Origin: Neospora caninum Liverpool
Taxonomy: Eukaryota; Apicomplexa; Conoidasida; Eucoccidiorida; Sarcocystidae
Length of the DNA stretch: 64,000 nt
Assembly (NCBI RefSeq): GCF_000208865.1
Contig: NC_018395.1
Coordinates: forward strand, 1,457,920 to 1,521,919
Reading direction: 5' to 3'
Every line of letters starts with the position of its first letter. Within the stretch, counting starts at the first letter, position 1. The position numbers were made by a program, and so were the translations under genes. Under the pieces are notes generated by a model. The model ran no database searches, was not told where the DNA came from, and saw nothing but the letters and a program-made list of their open reading frames with translations. This document shows, one piece after another, positions 1-12,368 of this stretch.

Positions 1-1
1 A

Positions 2-3000
2 ATGGCCTGTCGTGCCCGCGGACGCCGTCGCGAACTCGCCGAGGCTCTCTCTCTCGCGCAGCCCGGCGGCGAACGCAGGGAGTCGAGGCAGGACGGAAAT
101 CCACAGCGGCGCAATTCTTCGCCGCGCACGGGTGCAGAACGGCGGTCGAGAGACACCCGAGGAGGCCTTTCAGCCGCAAAAGGGGGGGAGTCCGGCCTCC
201 CCGAAGGCGCGCAGGAAGAAGGAGAGGTTGGCAGGGAGAAGCGAATTTTTGCGGGGATGGTGTGGGCGTGCGAACTGCTTGAGCGCATGAGCAGCAGCAT
301 CGCCCGCTTCTTGCCAGGAAGAGAGGAAGGAAGAGAAAAGGATGGAGATGCCGGGAAGGAGGGGAAACCGAAGGAACGCGTGGCAGCGAGGGCGAACAGA
401 GGCGGAAAGCGGATCCAGACAGTGGGGGAGGCCAAAGAATCGAGCGAATCCGAGGGCGCGTGTGAAGATGCGGCCGTGAGCCGCCTGAGGGCCGAAATTC
501 TCGGTGCGTCGTCAGAGGAACGCGATCCTCACGGCTGCCATCCCTCGTGTTCTTCCTCATCTTCGCGTGTCGCTGCTTCGCCGTTTCTCTCCGCTGCGCC
601 TCTTCTGCCCTCGCCTGCGTCCCGAGCGCGTGAGGCCGCCGGTGCACGTGCTGTCGGCGCGACAAGATGGGTCTGTCATTCGACCCAGGACGCGTCGACA
701 ACCGCGGCAGGCAAAACAGGGGACTCTGTCCCGTTTTCGATTCGCCAAGAACAAGAGATCATTCTCGTGTCGGACTCGGAAGAAGAGGCGCAGCCGCCCC
801 GCCTTCGTTCCTCGGCTCCTCGGCGACCTCACACGCACTTTGCAGTTGTCCTGGGAGACAGCGACCGCCGTGCCTCGGCGGCAGCGTCTCTGAGGGCTGG
901 GGATCAGGAGCACGCGAGAGGAGGGAACGCGAGAGGCCAAGGAGAGACTCGCCTCCTTTCTTCGCCCCCACGCGCCGGTAGAGGAGGCGCAGCGGAAGCC
1001 CGCCAGCCGGCGGGGACTGGATCAACGGGCGTCGCCTCGACTCTGTCGGGTCGTGAAACCTCCGCCGCAGAAGGCGCGAGTCTAGAAGAACCGACCAGCC
1101 GCGTTTCAAAAGAGCAGGGTGGATCGGCTGCCTTTTCCAGGAGGGACTTCTGCGGACCGGGAGACGCTCCCGGCGTAGAGCTTATTCTGAGTGATGAAGA
1201 AGAGAGCGAACAGGGCCAGCTGCACGCGCAGCGCGCTGGAGAGGACACGCAGGAACAGGGGAGAGGCTCGAGCGAAGGAGCGAGAGAACGAGTGGTCACC
1301 CTCGATTGGGACTTCCCGGAAGACGACGAAACGCGGCGAGAGGTGGAGCTCAGGCAAGAAAGGAAGAGGGAGAGGGCCAGAGAGCGGCCGCGTTCTCCCC
1401 GTGCTCAGACGAAGAGACAGCGCACAGCGGACCTTTCGACTGTTGACTTTCTCGCCTCGTGTGTCTCTTCTCCCAGTCCTTGGACTTCTCGCGCTTCCTC
1501 GGCCTCTTCCTCAGGCTCCGCGTCTCCTCGATCCAGCTCGAGATCTTCACCGTGCCGGGAAATTCGCAGCAGAGCCAGGTCGCCTTCGTCCAGGTGCTCC
1601 TCCGTTGTCTCTGTTCGTCCTTCTCCCTCTTCGTCTCCTTCTCCCCCCCCTTCTCCTTCGTGCCCCTCCCCGTCTCCTGCTGTCTCCTCTCGCTCTTCGT
1701 CGCGCTCTTCTTCTCTCTCATCTGCCTCGTCTTCCTCGTTCTCTACTTCGCTTTCCTGCTCTGGGGCTGCTGGAGGAGTGGACATATCGGCTTTGTGGGC
1801 CGATGCCGAGGCCGCGCGAGATATGCAGGCGGCAGCGCAGGAGGCGCGAACTGCGCGCGAGGCTGCGGAGAAGCTTCGGAGGCGACAGGAGGCCGGAGTG
1901 AAGAAGAAAGCAAGCTGGACAGGTCGAACCCGCGAACAGGCCCGAGACGACGCGTGTCCCTCCCGCTGCTTCACCCCGAGCGACTCTGCGCCTGGTTCGC
2001 AGCGGTCTGCGAGCGCCTCTCATGCGGAGCTCACCAGCGTTCGTGCTGAAGACGAGGCGAGGACAGGAAGGAAAGGCGACATGTTTCTCGGGTCGAGTCG
2101 CGAAAGAAAAGGCGAACACGCCAAGGAAGGTCGCGGCTCGCCTCCGGAGTCTCAAGGCTCTTTCCGCAACCACCCGACTCACGACCGCGCGCCACCAGCC
2201 TCGTCCAGCCCTCACCCAGGGCCTTCGCCGTCTCTCCCACAGCCTGCTGGCGCACTTCGACACTCGTCTCTGTCTTCTCTGTCTTCTCGGCCTTCTCTGC
2301 CGCGCCCGGTGTCTGCGCAGGTTGCTTCCGTTGTGGCAGCCGCTCGCGCGCAGGCCGCAGATACGCGCTGGCGGGCCCAGCGGCTGCTCCAGGCGCGGCT
2401 CGAGGGTTTACGGTCGCGGAGAGAAGACTGGCGGAGGGGCGGGGGCGTGTCGGAGTTGCTGACAACTCACAGGTGGGAGAAGAGTTCGACGCATCCCTTC
2501 GGTTCGCTCGCTGTCTTTCCCGGCGCCGCTTTCCAGAAATCCAAGCTGAAAGCGGTGGCTGAGAAGATCGGCTTCGAAGGCCCCGTTGTGCGGCGGAAGG
2601 CAGACACTCGGCGCGAAGGCGTCACCACGCCCGGGGAAAAGGAAACAGGAGTGGAGGAGGAAGCGCAGGTGGAGCGAACGGGAGAGGAGGAAAGGGCGAA
2701 ACGTGAATCGCGGAAAGCCGAGCAAATCCGCCGCATGCGCAGGGAACTCGAGAAGGGCCTTTGTGAAAAAGAGAGCGGACCTGCAGAATCCGCAACGCTG
2801 AAAAGACACATTCTCCTCGCCCCCAGCGGCGGTAAGGAAAGCGTTGCCTCGAGACAGCGACGTTAAGACAAAGTTTGAAAACAAAGTCCCAGAGGGTGCA
2901 CGCTAGACAGGCCCATTTGGAGACGCTCGCTCGAGGAATCGAAACCCGCCGTTACACTACAGAGATCCCATGGCGTCTGGCGCTTTGAGATCATACGAAC

Positions 3001-6000
3001 GGCGAGAAGGGAAGTGTGTCTTGCACTTGCGATGTGTGGGGGGACAGTGTGAACATGAGTGGGTACACGTGCTCTCCCCCTCGCTGTCTCTCCCCGTCGC
3101 TGTCTCTCCGTTCAAGTTTATGTTTCCTCTCCATCGCTTTATATCTGGACGGTTGCGTTGGATGTGTGTGGTGCCCGCAGGTGATGTGCGCGCGCACAGG
3201 CAGCGGAGCAGGAAGCCGGCGTGGATGTCTGCGGAGGAGTGGGAGAAGGAGAAATTGCGGGCGTGGGTTCAGCAGGAAGTCGACGACGCGCAGACGAGAG
3301 AAGTGCGCGAAAAGAAGGCGCAAGAGCAAAGCATGCAAAACGAGCAAGCAGAACAACAGGCAACACAACGGGCGCAGGAGGAGGCCCTGAAACGAAAACA
3401 CGCACTCGACCGAGCACGAATCATTACGGAGACAGACGCTGGCCTCGATCAATTCCTTTGGAGACTTCTCCATGTCGATGTCCACTCCATAGCGAGAGGC
3501 GATGAAGAAGGGGGACTACACAGAGAGAAGCCGCAGTCTGTTTCTCCCCCTTCTTCCCCTCCTCCCTCGACTTCTTCCTCTTCCTCGTCTTCCCCGTCTT
3601 CCTCTTCTTCCTCATCTTCCTTGTCTTCCTCGTCTTCCTCTTCTTTCTCTTCTTCCGCTCCTGGTGCGAGAGAGGCGAGGCATAGCAGCGCTCACGAGAG
3701 TCGGCGAGGCGACGGCGCTTGCGTGAATGCGCAAAGCGTCCAGAGGGCCTCGGCGCTGTCGCCAGCTGAGGCGAAAGCGCCGCCGGCCAGAAGCAAATAT
3801 TCGTTGGAGCTGCTGACTAGCAGAGTACGCGCGCAGCGCCATCTTCCGAACCGCTACCGAAACGTCGAAGAGTACAAGAGGTACGTAACACCTCGGGCGT
3901 GTGCTGCGGTACGGAGGGACGAGAAAGAAGGAGACCGGGACGAATCTTGTACCGTTTAGACCTAAATTTGGAGGGGCTTCAATGCACGCGGTTGATCCTC
4001 ATGGAGATGGAAAAAAGCTTCAGTGGGGTCTACATTTGCTCAAACATTATGAGAAGGTTCCATTAAAACGCCTACATTTTGAGCCAGAAATTTGTGTCTC
4101 TGCTCAGCGTTGCGTGGCTGAGAGTCGAACTGACGCATCGTGTCGGTCTCGCTGGAACCGCCGTGTTCTGCGTTGCCGTTTCCCTCGTTTTGTCACGCGC
4201 AATTCTCCCCCTTTCCAGTCGCTGTGTCGCCCCTGGTCTCCTGGACGCTTTCGCGCGTCCGGGACGCCCTGCTCACGTCTTTCAGTTTCGCTGTTTCTCT
4301 CTCGCACGTACGTTGTTGTTCGGTGCTGTCGGACCTCTTCAGGGTTCTTCCTGTTCCGATAGCGTGAATTAATGGAAACTTCTTTAGTAGATTTAAAAGA
4401 GAAGTCTCTTCCTGTTCTTCGCCTGTGCAGCTTGCTGGCGCCCCTCCTCTTCCTCGAGTTGATTTTCCAACTGAAGCAGGCGTTTCGGGAGCAGAACCTG
4501 GAGCCGCGGCTTTGCGTCTTGGAAGAACTGCGAGAAGGTAAACAGTGGATGCTCGGCCGGCTCTCGATGTCGCGTATCTTTCCGCAACTCGCTGCGTTCG
4601 CGCGGACTCCCGGTCGGCAGAGGAACGTCTCTTCACGACTCCGGGAACCTCCGAGTTTTAGCTCGGCCGCGGATGCGGCCCGAGGCAGCGACAGAGGAGG
4701 CGAGCCGGATACGTGCGGCCCGTCGTCGAGTTTCTCCGGCGAGAGAGGCGAGGCTGCGGAGTGCTTCTTCCCCCCCTTTGGCGTTCACGAGCTCCTGCTG
4801 CTTCTTCCTGTGGGGTCGGCTTATACTCGGCTCTTAGACACCGCGAGGGGCGACAGGGAGGGAGATCCGGAGAGCGCAGAACAGACAACCGTCGACCACG
4901 CCCAGCTCCTCATGAGACGTTACGCCGGCAAAAGTTTCGCCGCGATAGCTCGAGAGCCCGTGCAGTCTTGGTTCCTCCTTGGTAAGCCGAAGAGGGTGCA
5001 CACTGAAGAAGCGCCGTAAAGCGCGAGATATGAGGGAAACGGGGCTGGGACAGAAGAGGCGGGGGAGGGTCGCAGCGGGGAGGAAAAGAGAGAAAGAGAG
5101 GGACGGGGAGAGACGCAGACACGGGCCCCGAGTTGTGGCTTCAGGGGATGAACAGGGGCAGAAGGGCGCGATGTGAGCGCTCCAGAAGAAGCACCAGAAC
5201 TCATGGATCTGCAGAGACACCTAAACAAGCAATGTGTGCATGGGCAGTCAGGCGTCTTCATGTGCCAGTCGTTCTCACGACCGACCACGACTCTACATAG
5301 ATACCCCCCCCCCCCCCCTCACACACACACGCACATTTGCACATGTGTATAAATAGGTAATTATGTTTTTACAAGTATGTGCGTGTGTGGGCAACGCGGG
5401 AGGAAGGGAGGCGGATCCCGCTTGCGGATCCCACGCGTTGGGTTTCTTGATCTCTCGCCTGGAGCCGTGTGTGTCTCTCCACCTTTCCGCTCCATCTCTT
5501 CCGCTGCAACGCGGCCAGTTCCGCTCTCGCGTCCGCCGCTCTGTGCCCCGGCTTTCAGGCTTGGTGGACCGCGTCGAAGACACCAGCCCGACCGGCTTTT
5601 CCGCTTCTGGATCTCAAGGAAAATCGGGGATCCACGCTGACTCAGATTCGGAGCGAAGCGCCGCGGAGAAGAGCAGTGGGGGCAGCCAGTTCATTTTGCG
5701 TCTTCCTCACCTCGTTTCCAGCGACCTCTCGCCAGCCGCGTCTCACCAGATGAAACGCGTGAGTTGAGGGAATTCGCCAAGGACAGCTGGAGCCGATTCG
5801 ATGGCTGATTCTCTTCTCGCTCGAGACTTGGCGCAGGTCCATAAGGCATGCATCTCTTTTTTTTGCCTGGCGGCTTTCGTAGGCACCAGGGAAGGAAGAC
5901 GCAAAGATAGACAGAACAGGGATGCAGCCGGAGCGAGTCTCTGTTTGAGTGGCAAAGAGGCGGCCCAGTCGGGCCTCTCCGCAAAATCTATACGTTTATC

Positions 6001-9000
6001 GCACTTTGATGTTTCCTTTAAAAGGAATTGTCATGTTTTTCGATACTTCAACTCAGTTAAACGTTTCCTTTCTCGATTGCAATGCAGTTTTTCAAAATCT
6101 CATGTGCACGCCCTTCCAGCTCGGCGTTTCTGCCGGGGACCCGGAATGCGTAGCACGGAAGAAGCCGCGTGGAGGTTGAGTGTGGCCTATCGAGAGAAAC
6201 CGTAGGCTCCGCCGCTAGTCTACGTCTCGAAGTCTTCACCGCCAACAGTTTGGAACAAACCAGGCAAAGACTGTGGAATTCAGTTCTTGTTCCCCGTGGT
6301 AAAAGCCTGCGAGTGAGTCGAACCACGGAGTCCACGCGTTTTTTGGTGGGACGGGATTCCGGTCTTCTGCAACGCTGGCCCTTTGTGTGGGGTTCTCACC
6401 CTTTGTCTCTTGGCCCTCTGCAGGTTCCCCTGGAGCACGTCGCTGTGAACACTTCCTGGGTGGCTGTGTCTCTGACTCAGCTCACGACAGCGGTGAGGGA
6501 AATCCAGGCGGTTTTTCTCAGCCAGCTGTCTCCTCGTTTCCCGTTCCTCTTGAATCCTCTGCCTCTCAAGTTGTCTCTTGCACCTGTCCTTCCTTCCGCT
6601 TCGTCTCCGTCTCCTTCGCCATCGGCTTCTCTTCCTGCTTCTCCTTCGCCTTCTTCTGCTCCGTCTGCTGACTCAAAAAGACAAACGCGAGGGGCGGCGC
6701 TCGCAGCAGTGTGGTTCAAGCAGGCGGTGGACCGACAGCTGAGGAGCGGCCGTCTGAATCCTTCCCAGGTAAGGTGCGGCGGTACGCGTCCGGCGCATTC
6801 GGGCGCTTCAGCCACGTCGTCCACATAGGTATTTGCCAAGCGATGCGTTTCTCCTTCTGACCCAGCTGTCTCCGCGTACCTGCGCGCAGCTGTGTCCACC
6901 TCTCTGTGCCCGTGCATGCGCCGTGGTGTATGTCGAGCCCAGTGCAGCGTGACCTCGCGGGCGACGTCTGCCTGCCTGCATTTCGCTCCGCTGCAAACCA
7001 TTCACGTCTCATTTCGATGAAAAAGACAAAGAGGCAGAGCGGCACAAAGGAAGCTGCGAACAAATGAAACGCATGTGTGTGTGTGTGTGGACGTGTCCGA
7101 GCGTCTCCCTACACCTTTTCACGTGTCCGGGCCTTTGCAGTAATTTTGTGCGTGCCGACTGGAAAGAGCGGGAGAACGGTTCGTCCGCCAGTCGCCTTCT
7201 TTCTGTGTGTAGCTTCTATGAATTGAGATGTTCGCGGCTGTCTCTCCACGCCGTATCGTCGACGGGGCGGGGGCTGGACGGAAGGCCTGGATGTTTGCAT
7301 CTCTGCATGCAGGCGGAGGCCATCCGTGACGTCTTGACGACGGAGACGAAGGTGGGGTTGATTCAAGGTCCTCCGGGGACGGGGAAGACCCAAGCCATCC
7401 AGTCGCTTCTCGCGATCATTTACAGCCGCTTACGAGATCAGCAAGGGCTCCGCGCGAAAGAGGGGAGCAACCAGCCTTCCTTCTCCCGTTCTCTCCGTTC
7501 GTCCGGCGCTCTCAACCCCCCTGGGCGACACATGGCAAGCCCAGGCGCCGCGCGCGAGGGTTTGCGGAAGAAAATCCTCGTCTGTGCACCCTCAAATGCT
7601 GCCGTAGACGAGATTGCGGAGAGGTTGCTTGCACACGGGCTCCAGCATCCCATGACAGGAGAGACGTTCACGCCCGCGTGTCTTCGGATCGGTAAGCGAC
7701 AGACACGCGACAGGACGAACGACGAAGCTAGGGGACAGAGGGAAGGAAGGGACACAGGCGCAGACGACACCGCCAACGCACGCAGAGGGAACGCGTGGAG
7801 GCATCACACGTCCGAGGCGAAGGCGACGCCGAAGGCGAGAGAAAAGGGGCGACGAAGACCCGGACGCGTTTTGGGGCACGGCGTTCTGTATTCGTTTTTT
7901 CAGGAAATTTAGATCGCGTTCGCGAGTCTGTCCGGTCCATCACCCTCGAAGCGCAGGTGAAGCGCCTGCGGAGCGCCCATGAGAGTCAGATGGAAACCTC
8001 GTTCCAGGCCTCGCTGCAGGAGTTGCGGGAGAAGAAGAAAGTGCTCATTCAGCAGCACCAGTGCGTGCGTTTTCTCCTGTCGCGTTTCTCTTCCCTCGAC
8101 CTGAGCCGGCTGAATTCCGCCCCGTATCTCGACGACCTCGTGGCTGCCATGCTGGCTTCGTCTTTCGCCAAGTCGTTCTCGGGCGAGGCTCGCGGGGAAG
8201 AAACCCTGCGGTCGCTGCTCCCCTCGCTCGCCTGTTTGGGCCTTTTTGGGCTCAAGGACTTGCGGGCGACCCTAGATGCTCAGCTGGAGGACGTCAACGC
8301 GCGTTTTGCCTGTCTGTTCGACGAGAGAAGACAAGACCGCTCGGCCCTGTTCCCTGCCTGCCGCCAACAAGTGATTCTCGCTACGGACATCGTCTTCGCC
8401 ACGCTTTCGTCCAGCGCCCACGAGTACCTCTGTCCGTACACCCTAACTCTGACGTCCGTCGCGAGCTCTCCCGGAAGAGGCGCGTCTCTGTCCCGGGGCT
8501 TCTCCTCCGCTCCCGCCTCTCTGGCTTTGTCGTCTTGCCTGCCTGGCCTGCCTCGGTTCGCCACCCAAGAGCAGAAGATGACCTTTCTGCAGGCGCAGTT
8601 CTACGCCGCCTCGCCTCCCTTCTCCTACGCCTACCTGATCGTCGACGAAGCTGGCCAGGCGAGCGAACTGTCGTGTCTCATTCCCCTGCGCCTGGCCCCC
8701 GAAAGGTGCATTTTGGTCGGCGACCCGCAGCAGTTGCCTTCGACGATTTTCTCTGCGCTCGCCGAGAAACGCGGGCTCGGGCGAAGCCTGCTGGAGCGCC
8801 TGGCGCTCTGTGCAGAGGAAGACCGCCAGCGAGAGGCGAGGCCGAGTGAAGAGAGAGGCGAAGAGCGACGCTGGGCCAGGCAGACGGCCTCGAAAGAGGC
8901 CCGAGCGGAGGACTCAAAGCAAGCAGACGAGGGCGACGGGCTGTACACGCGAAGGCCGGCCGAAAAAAACGAGGGTTTTCCAACAGAAGAGCCAGAGGGT

Positions 9001-10776
9001 GAACGGCGAGATGAGGAGCGGCAGAAACGCCTGGTGAAAGCAGGCGTCTCGCTGGCACTGGGGGCCACCAACCGTCCACACGGCACTCAGGCTCTCAAGG
9101 TCAATCTCCTGACGACACAGTACAGAATGCGAGCAGAGATCGCTCGCTTTCCGGTAAGAGCACGACGCGCCGACCCTCTCTCGGGGATGCGCCTCCTCGG
9201 GCCCTCGACTCGTCCATCTACTTTCGTCTTTTGGTGTCCAAATGGACCGGCTCGCCCTCCAGCGTGTCCTCTTCTTCGCTGGAGGCAAAGGGTCGCGCGT
9301 GGCGACTTCTTGATACGCGGTTTCAGCTCCACGTCTTGTTTTCTCCCCTTTTCTCGCGTCTTCCGCGCCGTGTCGATGTCCCAGTGCTTGCTCACTTTTT
9401 CGTGTTCCTCTCATTTTCTCCACCCGGCGTTTCCCGAGAAGTCGGCGACCTTGGTTCAGCTGAAGCTCGCGAGCGAGTTTTGGGTTGCCCCGGTCTTTTG
9501 TTCACAGTCGGAGGCGTTCTACGACGGCCGTCTGGAGACAAGTCCATCGGTCTCGCTTCGCCCTCGCCTCCCGTGCTTCCGACTCCACTGGCTCTTCGCC
9601 CCTGTCAAGTTCTTCCGCGTGCCGAGCCTGGAAGACCGAGGAAGCCTTGGGTCTTCTTCTCTTGCGAACTATGAGGAGGCGCGGTTTGTCGTCAGTCTTC
9701 TTCGAACGCTCTATCTCCACTTCTGCGGCAGGCCGCAGTCTGAACATCACACGCGACATCTCGGCTACTCACCGTCTTTTTCTTCTCCCGCTCCCTCTTC
9801 TTTCGCTTCTCGCAGCCAGAAACTCAGCGACGTGGGGGTAATTACACCGTACCGCCAGCAAGTGGCTCTTCTTCAGCAGATGCTTGCGGAAGATCTCGTC
9901 TTGGGCTTGGCGCGCGACAGGCCGGAAATCAACACGGTCGATGCCTTTCAGGGGCGCGAGAAGTCGATCATTATCATCTCTTTCGTCAGAGCAGCGGGCC
10001 CCGCAGCCTTGGCGGCTCGCACCGGCGACGATCCCGCCTCGTATGGCCTGCGCGAGAAGCACCGGGGCCCAAAAGGGACGGGAAACGAGGCGGGGAAGGA
10101 GTCTCCTTCAGTGAAAGGGAGAAAGGCAGGCATCGCCCCGCGAACTGCGTCGGATCTTCCGGAGACAAGTCCTGGTGCGTCTCCTGTTTCTCTTGGTCCC
10201 TCCTCGTCAAGTTCGTTCTCGACGCTTGGATTCGTGGCAGACTTTCGGCGGCTGAATGTGGCTCTGACGCGTGCACGAGACGCCCTGTGGATTGTCGGCG
10301 ACGATGAGACGCTCAAGACACATCCCTCGTTTCGTCGTTTCCTGGCCTATGTCCAGAGTCTTCCTGGAGACGCATACATCGATCTCCTGGACCTGCCGAA
10401 GCCGCTCAGACGCGCAATGCAGTTCAGACGACGGGATGCGGGTCGCGGAAGTCTCGACCTGTCCGCGCAGAAGCACCGGTGTCCAGACGCCCCGCGCTCA
10501 GGTGCGGCAGGGAGAATGAAACTGTGGAGAGACGAAGAGGAAGGACTGCTGTCGGAGTTTTTCGGGGCCGTCGAGGAAGACTTCAGACAAACCAAAAAGC
10601 TGGAAAACGGGGAAGGACAGAGACAGAAGCCAGGAGAGGCGGCGCGAGGGCATGCGACTCTTCGCGATTCAGGGGAGACGACAGGGGGTTTTGCGCGGAC
10701 CAGAGGAGGGAACGATGCAGAACCTCAGACAGAGGGACGGCCAGGCCGACCACGAGAAGAAAAGAAAAGAAAATAG
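2..10776 (+). CDS. SEN1: Sen1-like superfamily 1 RNA/DNA helicase (5' end outside window)
   Basis: Reading is open at the left edge, so the protein is N-terminally partial; about 2,507 residues lie in the window. Exons by frame and GT-AG phase: 2-2831, 3181-3880, 4431-4981, 5559-5758, 6424-6768, 7313-7691, 7904-9153, 9508-10776 (TAG). The first exon is disordered, Arg/Glu/Ser-rich, with a Ser/Arg tract near 1455-1770. The next exons carry the Sen1-type helical region (Y..LLAPLLFLELIFQL). The helicase core follows: Walker A GPPGTGKT (7367-7390), CAPSNAAVDE, Walker B DEAG (8644-8655), GDPQQLP, QYRM, FYDG, VITPYRQQ, VDAFQGREK and RRLNVALTRAR. Family members unwind RNA:DNA hybrids and act in transcription termination and RNA processing; UPF1, IGHMBP2 and senataxin are relatives. 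Sen1-like is preferred because the upstream helical domain matches. An extra small exon between 5759 and 6423 cannot be excluded. Confidence 0.93.
5304..5332. repeat. poly-C tract plus CA repeat
   Basis: A run of C of about 15 bases is followed by a (CA)n stretch. It lies in the helicase intron between 4982 and 5558, so it does not affect the protein. Confidence 0.9.
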
Positions 10777-10896
10777 CCAAACAAACGACATAGGCATGCG
10801 ACGGTTCCTGCCTTCACCTCCCTCAAGACGGTGATTCGTCGAGCTATAACTTTGTGCATCGATATACATAAATGCAAGTCCGCGGGGATCTGCATA

Positions 10897-10985
10897 TGAA
10901 AAAATATATATAATACTATCTATATATAATGATATATAGAGTAATAACTATATAGAAAAATGTATAGAGCATATGTGTATATTTA
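10897..10985. repeat. AT-rich simple sequence
   Basis: Irregular TATA-rich low-complexity DNA about 120 bases after the helicase stop codon, in its probable 3' UTR or just beyond. Confidence 0.85.
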
Positions 10986-12308
10986 TTGACACAAATGCAT
11001 TTATAGATAAGCGTAGGTACAGAGGGTCCAGCATCTTGGAGGACGTGGTGAGATCGAACCCCGAGAGGCAAGGCATGGCCGAGGGCCGCCGTGGAGGCTT
11101 CGTTGTCGTTTCTCGATTTGCAAAAAAATACGACGGCGATCGAGGAAATGGAGACCGCCGTGAGGGAGAAGGATGCAGAGAAGGCTACTGGCTGTCAACG
11201 GAGATCCGGATTCTCTGCACATTCAGTACTATGCAGCTGCATTCCTGTCACCAAGCTCCTTGGCGTGTGCAAAGCTCAGCATGTCAGCGCCGTACGGCGA
11301 AGTTATGGTTTCTACGTCTCTATCGTTTCTAGTATAAATCCCTAGAAAGAAAAAGAAGGGGAGCACTGATCTTTCTTCAGTTCGCCTGGGACATCGCGTT
11401 CCTTACGTACAGACAAGATTCCCGGACTGAAACACACAAACGACGGAGACTTCCGGCTTCTCGTTTGCGCTCCTACTTTTGCTGACTAGTGCTGTACACG
11501 CGAACGTGACGGGGACACTCAGGGTTCAAGAGGAACAAGGCGTCTTTTTTTAGGAAAATATTCCCGCCGTTCTTTTCCGATCAGCAACGGAACGTAACCG
11601 ACAAGTTTCGCCTTGGGCCACTCCGGTTTTTTAAGTTTCAAAAGGATTGGCTTCCTCTATGAGTGATACGTTCACAAGTCGTGCTTCACAGTGTCATGGA
11701 ATCCCGCATAGGGAAGGAGAAGGACAGCCATCTTCTAACTGTCCAAGAGTTTTCGCAAGCTTGAGACTGGCCATCGTAACAAAACCTGCGGTGAGCATAA
11801 ACAAAACCTTGGACGATGTCCTTTCCCGAGTTCATGTTGTTTCCTTGCAAGAAAAATGGAGGATGACACCGTAAACTGCGTGTGTGATTTTGCTTGCTCT
11901 CTGTAAAGTCGTGGGCCTCCGCGCAGCAGGATGTACAGACGTTGTCGCGGCGCTCGTCTTCTGTCTACATCTCTCAGCTGCGCAGGCGACGTGTACTCTC
12001 CGCTTCGCCTAGGTAACCCGCTTCGAAATAGAAAGTCAACGCTGCCTTGACTAGACCGCTGATGCAGAGGGCCTGTAAGCTGAATGTAGCAGGAAGCTCT
12101 CTTGCCTGTTGCATGACGCATCAGGCAGGGGGTTGTGTTTTTTCGTCAGAGTTTCGAAAGCGAAAGCAGTTTGCACTTGAGTCGCACCTGGTCGATTCAC
12201 TGTGGCAGTTACTCTGGAGACTGGGAAGTGTATCGCCTCACTAGGTACACCCCGGCACCTCGCATGGCAAACTTGTCGACGTTCACCCCATGGTGGCATA
12301 CTCCCAGA

Positions 12309-12368
12309 ATATATATACATATATATACATATATAGGAGAATATATATATATATATATATATATATAT
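12309..12368. repeat. (AT)n microsatellite
   Basis: Alternating TA/AT with short ACAT interruptions, then an almost pure (AT) run. It is self-complementary and spacer-located. Confidence 0.9.

Noticed and set aside
1405..1974. 189-codon minus-strand open frame and several others over the first helicase exon
   Set aside because: They mirror the Ser/Arg/Glu-biased coding strand; GC-rich low-complexity coding DNA opens all frames. No motif or start context.
12309..12368. Long AT palindrome considered as a hairpin, centromere or origin element
   Set aside because: Similar AT runs occur many times in the window inside introns; nothing sets this one apart from a microsatellite.
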